Origin: Planctomycetota bacterium
GTDB lineage: Bacteria; Planctomycetota; UBA1135; UBA2386
DNA length: 64,000 nucleotides
Reading direction: 5' to 3'
Assembly (NCBI GenBank): GCA_020638735.1
Contig: JACKHZ010000009.1
Location: 372,001 to 436,000, forward strand
Shown here: positions 54,710 to 62,736 of the stretch, piece after piece
Layout of the letters: every line of letters begins with the position of its first letter
How positions within the stretch are numbered: the first letter of the stretch is position 1
Notes under the pieces: model-generated
Told to the model about the DNA's origin: nothing
Databases searched by the model: none
What the model saw: the letters and a program-made list of their open reading frames with translations, nothing else
Translations under genes and position numbers: made by a program

Positions 54710-56025
54710 GACTCCCCCATCGCGGGCGCTGCCGATTCGCCGTGCGGCGTGTCGTGCACCCGACGCGGCACCAGGTCGTACTTCGCCTGCAGGCGGCCGA
54801 GCAGGAAGAACAGCTGGAGGCGCAGACGGTCGAGCCAGCCCAGCTCGAAGCCGCCGGCGAGCACGCGCGTCACCGCGCGGTGGATACCAAGGTAGGGCCG
54901 CGGCGCGAAGAACAGGTCGCGCGTCGCTTCGTCGTAGAAGCCGGTGACGAACCGCCGCACGAAGGCATAGCGCTGTTGCAGCGTGCGATCGAAGCGGGCG
55001 ATCGCGCGCGCCGGGCGTGGCGCAGGCGCCAGCCAGCCGTCGACCGCGGCATCCGCCGCCTCGACACCGCTCATCAGCGCCATCTGCACGCCGGTGGACC
55101 AGACCGGGTCGAGGAACGAACCGGCGTCGCCGGCCAGCAGCCAGCGCTCGCCGGCGTAGCGTTCGGCGCGGTAGCTGAAGCCGCTCTCCGCGCCGAAGTC
55201 GGTCACGCGCTCGGCGTCGGCCATCAACTCGACGAGCAGCGGCGCCGCGCGCAGCGCGTCGTCGAAGATCGCGCCGAGGTCGCCCTTCTCGCGCTGCTTG
55301 TAGTCGGCGATGTCGAGCACGACGCCGACGCTGGTGACGTCGTGCGACAGCGGGATCAGCCAGACCCAGCCGAGGTTGGGCAGCGACACGATGCGGGTGT
55401 CGCCCTCGCGCTCGCCCGGGTCGCGCCGCACGTTGCGGAAGTGCGCGTAGATCGACGCCTTGACCAGTTCGCGGTCGGGCACGCGCACGCCGACGTGGCG
55501 GGCGACGAAGCCGGCGCGACCGCTGGCGTCGATCGCGACGCGCGCGCGCACCACGCAGCAGCCACCGCCCTCGGCTTCGCCGACGACCGCGACCCCGTCG
55601 GACGCGAACTCGAGGTCCTTGGCGCGCGCGACCACCACCTCGGCGCCGAGCGACGCTGCGTGGTCCAGCAGCAGCTGGTCGAACGCGGCGCGGTGCACCT
55701 GGATGGTCGTCGACGGGCGCACGCCCTGCGCGGCGAAGTCGAACAGGATGCGATGCTCACCGCACGGCGAACGCAGCTGCGCGCCGCGCTTCTGGTGGAA
55801 GCCGGCGGCCTCGACGCGCTCGCGGCAGCCGATCGCGTCGAACACGTCGTGGCCGAGCGGCAACAGCGACTCGCCGATGTGGAAGCGCGGGAAGCGCTCG
55901 CTCTCGAGCACCACCACCGTGTGGCCGCGGCGGCGCAGCCGCGCGGCGGCGGCGGCGCCGGCCGGGCCGCCGCCGATGACGACGGCGTCGCAGCGCAGCT
56001 CGGCAGCGTCGGCCATCGCGCCCAT
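54706..56025 (-). CDS. FAD-dependent oxidoreductase, halogenase-like branch
   Basis: A 439-residue flavoprotein. Rossmann start DAVVIGGGPAGAAAAARLRR, then ERFPRFHIGESLLP, shared by geranylgeranyl reductases and flavin halogenases, and GDAGSFLDPVWSTGVQMAL for FAD. GWVWLIPL matches the WxWxIP motif of flavin-dependent halogenases. The catalytic Lys of true halogenases is not evident, so halogenation is not claimed. The start ATG overlaps the hutU stop. A second ATG nine bases later is possible. Confidence 0.82.
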   Translation of the reverse strand: MGAMADAAELRCDAVVIGGGPAGAAAAARLRRRGHTVVVLESERFPRFHIGESLLPLGHDVFDAIGCRERVEAAGFHQKRGAQLRSPCGEHRILFDFAAQGVRPSTTIQVHRAAFDQLLLDHAASLGAEVVVARAKDLEFASDGVAVVGEAEGGGCCVVRARVAIDASGRAGFVARHVGVRVPDRELVKASIYAHFRNVRRDPGEREGDTRIVSLPNLGWVWLIPLSHDVTSVGVVLDIADYKQREKGDLGAIFDDALRAAPLLVELMADAERVTDFGAESGFSYRAERYAGERWLLAGDAGSFLDPVWSTGVQMALMSGVEAADAAVDGWLAPAPRPARAIARFDRTLQQRYAFVRRFVTGFYDEATRDLFFAPRPYLGIHRAVTRVLAGGFELGWLDRLRLQLFFLLGRLQAKYDLVPRRVHDTPHGESAAPAMGES

Positions 56026-57665
56026 CAGCCGCCCAGGTCCACGCCGTGCTCGGCGGCGAACTGCTGCGCCTTCTCGTAGCCGGCGTCGGCGTGGCGCAGG
56101 ATGCCCATGCCCGGGTCGCAGGTGAACACCCGCTGGATGCGAGCTGCGGCCTCCGGCGTGCCGTCGGCGACGGTGACCTGGCCGGCGTGGATCGACTTAC
56201 CCATGCCGACGCCGCCGCCGTGGTGGATCGACACCCACGTCGCGCCGCTGGCGACCGCCGACATCGCGTTGAGCAACGGCCAGTCGGCGATCATGTCGCT
56301 GCCGTCCTTCATCGCCTCGGTCTCGCGGTACGGCGACGCCACCGAGCCGCAGTCGAGGTGGTCGCGGCCGAACACGATCGGCGCCGACAGCTCGCCCTTC
56401 GCCACCAGCTCGTTGACGGCGAGGCCGAAGCGCGCGCGCTCGCCGTAGCCGAGCCACAGGATGCGCGCCGGCAGGCCCTGGAAGGCGATCTGCTGCTGCG
56501 CCTTCTCGATCCAGGTGCGCAGCGCCGCGTTGTCGCCGAACATCTCCAGCGCCAGGCGGTCGGTGCGGGCGATGTCCTTCGGGTCGCCGCTCAAGGCCAC
56601 CCAGCGGAACGGGCCGCGCCCCTCGCAGAACAAGGGCCGGATGTACTCGGGGATGAAGCCCGGGATGCGGAACGCCTCGGCGATGCCGTGATCGCGCGCC
56701 TCGGTGCGGATGTTGTTGCCGTAGTCGAAGGTGATCGCGCCCTTCTCCTGCAGCTCGAGCATCAGCGACACGTGCTTCGCGACGGTCCGCCCCGACTCCT
56801 GCAGGTACTTCTTCGGGTCCTTCTCGCGCAGCGCGTTGGCCTGCTGCACGGTCATGCCGTCCGGCACGTAGCCGACCAGCATGTCGTGCGCCGAGGTCTG
56901 GTCGGTCAGCATGTCCGGCACCACGCCGGCGTCGCGGATCACCGTCAACAGCTCGGTGGCGTTGCAGCAGACGCCGATCGACCACGGCACCCCCGCCTGC
57001 GCCTTCGCCTGCGCGGCGGCCAGCGCCGCCTGCGGGTCGTCGATGCGCTCGTCGAGGTACTTCGTCTCGAGCCGCTTGTCGATGCGCCAGCCCTCGACGT
57101 CGGCGGCGAGGCAGACGCCGCCCGCCATCGTGATCGCCAGCGGCTGCGCGCCGCCCATGCCGCCGAGGCCGGCGGTGACCACCAGCTTGCCCTTCAGGTC
57201 GGCGCCGTAGTGCTGCTTGCCCGCGGCGACGAACGTCTCGTAGGTGCCCTGCACGATGCCCTGCGAGCCGATGTAGATCCAACTGCCGGCGGTCATCTGG
57301 CCGTACATGATCAGCCCGAGCTTGTCGAGCCGACGGAACTCGTCCCAGTTGGCCCAGTCGCCGACCAGGTTGCTGTTGGCGAGCAGCACGCGCGGCGCGT
57401 CGGCGTGGGTCTTGAAGACGCCGACGCACTTGCCCGACTGCACCAGCATCGTCTCGTCCGGCTGCAGACGGCGCAGCGTCGCGAGGATCTTCTGCAGCGC
57501 CTCCGGGTTGCGCGCCGCCTTGCCGAGCCCGCCGTAGACGATCAGGCGCTCGGGGTCCTCGGCGACTTCGCGGTCCAGGTTGTTCTGCACCATGCGATAG
57601 GCAGCTTCGATCTGCCAGTTGGCGCAGTTGAGGGTGCTGCCCCGCGGGGCCCGGTACTCGGTCAT
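56025..57665 (-). CDS. hutU: Urocanate hydratase
   Basis: A 546-residue enzyme of normal length. It adds water to urocanate in histidine breakdown using tightly bound NAD. It opens TEYRAPRGSTLNCANWQIEA and contains GGLGKAARNPEAL, LANSNLVGDWANWDEF, MTAGSWIYIGSQGIVQGTYE, TAGLGGMGGAQPLAITMAGG with the conserved Gly-rich region, and HHGGGVGMGKSIHAG. The other hut genes are absent here. It heads an overlapping operon with the FAD enzyme and LolA-like gene, an unusual partnership. Confidence 0.95.
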   Translation of the reverse strand: MTEYRAPRGSTLNCANWQIEAAYRMVQNNLDREVAEDPERLIVYGGLGKAARNPEALQKILATLRRLQPDETMLVQSGKCVGVFKTHADAPRVLLANSNLVGDWANWDEFRRLDKLGLIMYGQMTAGSWIYIGSQGIVQGTYETFVAAGKQHYGADLKGKLVVTAGLGGMGGAQPLAITMAGGVCLAADVEGWRIDKRLETKYLDERIDDPQAALAAAQAKAQAGVPWSIGVCCNATELLTVIRDAGVVPDMLTDQTSAHDMLVGYVPDGMTVQQANALREKDPKKYLQESGRTVAKHVSLMLELQEKGAITFDYGNNIRTEARDHGIAEAFRIPGFIPEYIRPLFCEGRGPFRWVALSGDPKDIARTDRLALEMFGDNAALRTWIEKAQQQIAFQGLPARILWLGYGERARFGLAVNELVAKGELSAPIVFGRDHLDCGSVASPYRETEAMKDGSDMIADWPLLNAMSAVASGATWVSIHHGGGVGMGKSIHAGQVTVADGTPEAAARIQRVFTCDPGMGILRHADAGYEKAQQFAAEHGVDLGG

Positions 57666-57864
57666 GGAGCTAGCGTGGCGAAGCACCCGATCTGCCGCAA
57701 GCGCGAGTCCGTGCGATCACCACCCGTCGACGACCGCGTTCGTCGAGAGCCGGACGACCGGACGTCGAGATCCGGATGGAACGCCATGACTCCCATGCCA
57801 GCACCCCGGGCGAACGCCGGCCCGGGCGACGGCACGAGCGTTGCTCTCGGCGCCGCCCGGAGGA

Positions 57865-59514
57865 ATGCCCTTGCCCACCGCTCTAGCCCTCGCCGCGCTG
57901 AGTCTGACCTCGCTGACGCTCGCCGCCCGCCAGCAGGCGCCGCCGCCGACGCAGCCACCGCCGGCGACGGCCGCGCTGGTCACGCTGGGCAAGATGCTGT
58001 TCTGGGAGGAACAGCTGTCGAGCGACGACTCGATGGCCTGCGGCACCTGCCACCGCCCGTCGGCCGGCGGCGGCGACCCGCGCGCCGACGCCGCGCTGCA
58101 CCCCGGCGCCGACGGCGTCTTCGGCACCGCCGACGACGTGCGCGGTTCGACGGGCATGGTGCGCACGCTGGCCAATGGCGACTTCACGCCCGACGCGGTG
58201 TTCGGCCTGCGGCAGCACGTCACGCGCCGCGCCGCGCCGGGCGTGCTCGACGCCGCCGATGCGCCGACGCTGCAGTGGGACGGCGGCGTGGACGACCACC
58301 TCGTCGACCCGCTGACCGGCGCGGTGGCGATCGCCGGCGGCGCGGCGCTCGAGCACCAGGCGCTGCTGCCGTTGCTCGATCCCGGCGAGATGGGCCACGT
58401 CGGCCGCACCTGGGCCGACGTCACCCAGAAGCTCGCGGCGGCGACGCCGATGCGACTCGCCAGCGCGCTGCCCGCGGACGTGCAGAGGCTGCTGCTGCGA
58501 TGTGCCGACTACCCGGCGTTGTTCGCCGCGGTGTTCGGCGACCCGGCGATCACGCCGACGCGCCTCGCGGTGGCGATCGGCGCCTACGAACGAACGCTCA
58601 GAACGGGCGCGACGCCGTGGGACCGCTTCGCGGCCGGCGACCCGACCGCGCTCGGCCGCCGCCAGCTCGGCGGCTGGCGGCTGTTCGAGGGCAAGGCCCG
58701 CTGCGCCAGCTGCCACCCGGCGCCGGCGTTCACCGACCACGCGTTCCACGACCTCGGCGTGCGGCCGGCAACAGAGGACGTCGGGCGCGCCGCCGTCGAT
58801 CCGACCGCGGTGCCGGGGGCGTTCCGCACGCCGACGCTGCGCAGCGCCGGTTTGCGGCCGCGCCTCTTCCACAACGGCCAGAGCCCGTCGCTCGCCGACC
58901 CGCGGCAGACGACGGCGACCGACGCGGCGCTGCAGGTGCACTGGCGCGGCGGCGGCGGCTTCGCGCTCGCCTCCGACCCGCTGCTGCCGGACCTGCGGCA
59001 ACAGGGGCTGACGCTCGCCGAGATGGTGCTCGTGTTCGAGTTCGTCCGCACCGCCCTCGTCGACCCGCGCGTCGCGGCCGGCCTGCCGCCGTTCGATCAC
59101 CCCGAGCTGCGCTCGGTGCGCGAAGCCCCGCCGCGCGTGTTCGGCGCGCCGCTGGTCGGCACCAGCGAACCGTTCCTGATCGACTGGGTGCCGCCGTTCC
59201 CGGGCAACACGGCGTTCCACCTCGGCCTGGTCGGCAGCGTTCCCGGCAGCCTCGCCGCGCTGTCGATCGGCCTGCAACCATTCGAGCCGGCCGTGACGGT
59301 CCAGGGCGTGCCGTTCCATCTCGAACCGCTGGCCTGGCAGCTCTTCCTGCTCGGCGGCGCGGCCGGGCAGCCGGGGCATGCGACATGGCACGTCCCGCTG
59401 CCCGACGACCCCGGGCTGGCGACGATCCCGCTGTACTATCAGATGTTCGTCGGCGACCCAGCGGCGCCGGGCGGCGTGGCCGCGAGCAGCGGCGCGGAGT
59501 TCTTCATCCGCTGA
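57865..59514 (+). CDS. Exported di-heme cytochrome c peroxidase-like protein with shared C-terminal module
   Basis: About 549 residues. After a signal peptide (ALALAALSLTSLTLAA) come two heme sites, MACGTCHRP near residue 60 and RCASCHPAP near 285, in a MauG/CcpA-type frame (LGKMLFWEEQLSSDDS, GAFRTPTLRSAGLRPRLFHN). The last ~110 residues are the module shared with the secreted proteins: WHVPLPDDPGLATIPLYYQM, FVGDPAAPGG, S and a final strand. I give the ATG 57865, but GGAGG is one base away from it; a TTG at 57871 has ideal spacing and may be the true start. Confidence 0.8.
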   Translation: MPLPTALALAALSLTSLTLAARQQAPPPTQPPPATAALVTLGKMLFWEEQLSSDDSMACGTCHRPSAGGGDPRADAALHPGADGVFGTADDVRGSTGMVRTLANGDFTPDAVFGLRQHVTRRAAPGVLDAADAPTLQWDGGVDDHLVDPLTGAVAIAGGAALEHQALLPLLDPGEMGHVGRTWADVTQKLAAATPMRLASALPADVQRLLLRCADYPALFAAVFGDPAITPTRLAVAIGAYERTLRTGATPWDRFAAGDPTALGRRQLGGWRLFEGKARCASCHPAPAFTDHAFHDLGVRPATEDVGRAAVDPTAVPGAFRTPTLRSAGLRPRLFHNGQSPSLADPRQTTATDAALQVHWRGGGGFALASDPLLPDLRQQGLTLAEMVLVFEFVRTALVDPRVAAGLPPFDHPELRSVREAPPRVFGAPLVGTSEPFLIDWVPPFPGNTAFHLGLVGSVPGSLAALSIGLQPFEPAVTVQGVPFHLEPLAWQLFLLGGAAGQPGHATWHVPLPDDPGLATIPLYYQMFVGDPAAPGGVAASSGAEFFIR

Positions 59515-59664
59515 GGCTGGCGCAGATCCGCGACACCTGCGCGGCCGCGTGTGCCCGTCGTAACGCCCTGCGAACGAATCGCGACAACCCGGAGCGATCG
59601 CGGCGCGTCGACGTCGACACGGCCGATTGCGGCGTCTGCCTGCCGACACCGCCGCGAGGACCGC

Positions 59665-60567
59665 ATGACCGTCGAGACGAACTCCGAACCGCAGGGCGGG
59701 TGCCTGCATCTCCGCGCCACCGGCACGCTGACCGCCGCCGACTACCAACAGCTCACACCGGCGATCGCCGCCCACGTCGACGCACACGGCAGCGCGCGCC
59801 TGTTGATCGAGCTGCGCGATTTCCGCGGCTGGACCGCCGGCGCGCTGTGGCACGACGCGCACTTCTCGCCGCCCTACGCCGAACGCGTCGAACGCGTGGC
59901 GATCGTCGGCGACCGCGCGCGGCCGCAGGGGCTGGCGCCGTTCTGCCGCGCGTTCCCCGCCGCCGAGCTGCGCTACTTCCACGGCCACGAACGCGACGCC
60001 GCGCTGCGCTGGTTGCACGAGGCGCGCCCGTCGCGCGCCGAGGTGGCGCCGATGGACGCCGAGCTGGCGCACCTCCTGGCGGCACTGCAGGGGGAAGACG
60101 GGCTGCGCCGGGAACGTTCACGCCGGCGACTGGTCGCGATCGGCGCGCCGGCGATCCACGCGCTGACCCACGCCGCCCAGCACGGCGCACGCCAGCTGCG
60201 CCTCGAAGCGACGCGGGCGCTGGCGGCGATCGGCGCCCCGGAAGCCGCGAACGTGCTCGCCCGCCGCTTCACCGACACGCCCGAGATCGCCTGGGCCGCC
60301 GCCGAAGGACTGCGACGCCTGGGGCGCGTCGGCGCGATCGCCGCGCTCGAACAGGTCGTCGCCGACCCGAGCTCTCACGGCGTACGGGTCGCGGCGCAGC
60401 ACACCTTGCGCGAACTGCAGGACCCTGCGGTGCGGCCCGCGATCGTCGCCGTGGTCGCTGCGCTCAACGACGGGGAACCGATCAGCCAGGCACCGGTCGC
60501 CGCCTACCTGGCGCTCGCGTCGCTACGCGGTGCGCGAGACGGCGCGGGGCGGACGAACGAGGGCTGA
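59665..60567 (+). CDS. STAS (SpoIIAA-like) and HEAT-repeat protein
   Basis: A 300-residue cytoplasmic protein. Residues ~10-125 form a SpoIIAA-like STAS fold: LHLRATGTLTAADYQQLTPA, ARLLIELRDFRGWTAGALW, RVAIVGDRARPQGLAPFCRA and YFHGHERDAALRWL. From ~145 come HEAT-like repeats: LVAIGAPAIHALTHAAQHGA, ATRALAAIGAPEAANVLARR. STAS domains serve as regulators or transport-linked binding units; HEAT repeats bind proteins. A good GAGGA precedes the ATG. Operon partners are not evident. Confidence 0.72.
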   Translation: MTVETNSEPQGGCLHLRATGTLTAADYQQLTPAIAAHVDAHGSARLLIELRDFRGWTAGALWHDAHFSPPYAERVERVAIVGDRARPQGLAPFCRAFPAAELRYFHGHERDAALRWLHEARPSRAEVAPMDAELAHLLAALQGEDGLRRERSRRRLVAIGAPAIHALTHAAQHGARQLRLEATRALAAIGAPEAANVLARRFTDTPEIAWAAAEGLRRLGRVGAIAALEQVVADPSSHGVRVAAQHTLRELQDPAVRPAIVAVVAALNDGEPISQAPVAAYLALASLRGARDGAGRTNEG

Positions 60568-60663
60568 GGCGACGGCGCGCAGCGCCGCACGCCGCAGCCG
60601 GTCCGGACGCGGGCGCGGCCGCCTGGCGGTCGCTGCCCGCGGGAGCCGCGGCCGGCTGGACAG

Positions 60664-60698
60664 GATTCGTGGTGGCCGCGCCGCGGCCACGCCGAATC
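60664..60698. terminator. Long hairpin at the end of the repeat-domain gene
   Basis: Outer arms GATTCG / CGAATC and inner arms GTGGCCGC / GCGGCCAC around a GCC loop. It overlaps the last base of the minus-strand stop codon and lies between convergent genes. Probably a terminator for the minus-strand gene. No T run. Confidence 0.55.
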
Positions 60699-62511
60699 AG
60701 TCGCCGATCTGGATCTGGATCGCGTCGCTGAGGTTCAGCCAGCACGGCAGGTTGTCGAGCATCGCGAACTGACCGAAGAACGAAGCGCCGCAGAACACCT
60801 GGTCCGCCGGCAGATCGAAGCCATAGGTCGCAGCGCCGAAGGCGTTGGCGAACACCACCGGGATGGCTTCGGCCGAGCTGCGGATCGTGCCGCTGCAGCC
60901 CGGGATCAGGATCGACAGCGGGGCCGAGACGGGCGCGGTGCCGATGGCGCACAGGCCGACCGCGAACGGGGTCGTGCCGGTGATGTTCCAGTCGAGCTTG
61001 CAGCCGAGGCCGCCGGTGCTGGTCGAGTAGACGTTGCCGCTGGTCGGCGTGCCGCTGCTGCCGCCGAGGTTGGTGATGGCGTGCGTGCTGCCGTTGACGC
61101 AGTGCACGCAGCCGACGACGTTCAGCGACGTGATCGCGATGCCGCGGTCGGGGTTGCTGCTGTTCGAGAACGAGACCGCGGTCAACACCTCACCGGCGAA
61201 CGCCGACAGGTCGAAGTTGCGCTCGGTCAGCGACAGGTTGTGCTCGGGGTACGGGTTGTCCTGATTGGTCGTGCCCGGCAGGCTGCCGCCCCACCAGTCG
61301 CCGGCGTTGGTCGTCACGGTGTGCGTGCCGCCGCTGGCGAAGGAGAAGGTCACGTCGAACGACGCGCCGCCGTTGCTGATCTGCACCAGCAGCGACGCCT
61401 TCGAGGTGACGTCGAGCAGGATCTGGCCGTCGGTCGGCAGCGTGGTCGTCTGCGGGCCGGTCAGGTCCGGGTTGCCGTTGAGCCACGCCGGCTCGACGCC
61501 GGTGGCGTCACCGTCGGCCGTCAGGTCGAACACGTGGCCGCCGAGGTTCCGATTGCCGAGGTAGACGATGTCGAGCGCGAACGGCTGCGTCTGGAACTTG
61601 TAGGGCGCGATCGTCGGATCCGCCGGCACGCCGGCCGTGAAGTCGAGGCCGCGGTCGGCGATCGAGCGGTAGCTGTTCGGGTCGTCGGCCTGGCCCGGGT
61701 TCAGCGGGTTGCCGGGCGCGCCCGGGCCCATCTCGCCCGCGTGCACGATGCCGTTCCAGTTGTAGGTCAGGTCGATCTGGTTGACGCGGCTCGGCTCCGG
61801 CGGGTACTCGAAGTTGCACGCCAGCACGGCGTAGCCGGCGAGCGCGTTGGAGCGGTTGCCGAACGAGATCTCGGTGACGACGTCGCCGTCGTAGGCGCTG
61901 AGGTCGACGCGCTGCTCGGTGACCGACAGGTTGTTGGCCGGGTGGCTGCCCTGGTCGACGCCGTCGGTGCCCGGCAGCGGGCCGCCGAACCAGTCGTTGC
62001 CCGACAGCTGCGCGGTGTAGCTGCCGCCGCTGGCGAGGGTGAAGGTCACGTCGAACACGCCGCCGCCGTTGCTGATCTGGAACAGGAACGCGGCCTTGGT
62101 CGTCGAGCCGATCGGCATCGGCGCCGCCAGCACGGTCGTCTGCGTGCCGGTCTGGTCGACGCTCGCGAGCCACGTCGGCTGCGTGCCCAGGTTGTCGCCG
62201 TTGGCCACGGCGTCGAACATCTTGTTGCCGCCGTCGACCGTGTTGCGGTTGCCGACGTGCACGATGTCGAGCTGGTACGGCTGGTCGACGAGCTGGTAGG
62301 CGGCGAGCACCGGGTCGCTCGGGATGCCGAGCGTGAAGTCGAGGCCGCGGTCGGAGATCGAGCGGTAGCCGTTCGGATCGTCGGGCAGGAAGTCCTCGCC
62401 CGCGTGCACGATGCCGTTGAAGTTGTAGGCGAGCGGGACGGGGATGCTCTGCGCTGCGAGCGGGGCGACCGCGAGGGTGGCAGCGAGACCGAGGAGTGAG
62501 GTGTGCTTCAT
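60697..62511 (-). CDS. Secreted protein of two NxNG...HAGE domains plus shared C-terminal module
   Basis: A 604-residue exported protein: signal peptide LLGLAATLAVAPLAAQ, then two ~210-residue copies of one domain. Each begins YNFNGIVHAGE or YNWNGIVHAGE, continues (Y)RSISDRGLDFT, LDIVHVGNRN, a DG DxxG loop, TTVLAAP, ISNGGGVFDVTFTLASGG, NDWFGG or DWWGGSLPGT, and NLSVTEQRVDLS. The NxNGxxHxGE loop resembles a calcium loop. The last ~190 residues hold a Gly/Ser linker and the shared module (FDLPADQVFCGASFFGQFAM). No known family recognised. Divergent from its paralogue at 62737. Confidence 0.75.
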   Translation of the reverse strand: MKHTSLLGLAATLAVAPLAAQSIPVPLAYNFNGIVHAGEDFLPDDPNGYRSISDRGLDFTLGIPSDPVLAAYQLVDQPYQLDIVHVGNRNTVDGGNKMFDAVANGDNLGTQPTWLASVDQTGTQTTVLAAPMPIGSTTKAAFLFQISNGGGVFDVTFTLASGGSYTAQLSGNDWFGGPLPGTDGVDQGSHPANNLSVTEQRVDLSAYDGDVVTEISFGNRSNALAGYAVLACNFEYPPEPSRVNQIDLTYNWNGIVHAGEMGPGAPGNPLNPGQADDPNSYRSIADRGLDFTAGVPADPTIAPYKFQTQPFALDIVYLGNRNLGGHVFDLTADGDATGVEPAWLNGNPDLTGPQTTTLPTDGQILLDVTSKASLLVQISNGGASFDVTFSFASGGTHTVTTNAGDWWGGSLPGTTNQDNPYPEHNLSLTERNFDLSAFAGEVLTAVSFSNSSNPDRGIAITSLNVVGCVHCVNGSTHAITNLGGSSGTPTSGNVYSTSTGGLGCKLDWNITGTTPFAVGLCAIGTAPVSAPLSILIPGCSGTIRSSAEAIPVVFANAFGAATYGFDLPADQVFCGASFFGQFAMLDNLPCWLNLSDAIQIQIGD

Positions 62512-62736
62512 GAGGGTTGCGAACTCGTCTTCGAAAGTCCGTCCCGCCACTGCTCTCGCCGGCGGCGAGCAGAACAGAGCGGTCAGGGGCGAGGTGCGAA
62601 GGTAGCGCGAGGACGTAGGGCGGCAACTGGGGGCAGTCGTGCAATTCTCCGCAATCGAGACACCCGCCCCACTTCGGCCCGAATCGAGCTATCCTCCGCC
62701 CGCCTTCCCCTGCCGCCCCACCCAGGACGCTCTCCC

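Noticed and set aside
56046..60731. Very long plus-strand open frame (over 1,500 codons)
   Set aside because: It runs antisense or out of frame through hutU, the peroxidase and the STAS-HEAT gene, which all have strong family matches; no motif supports it.
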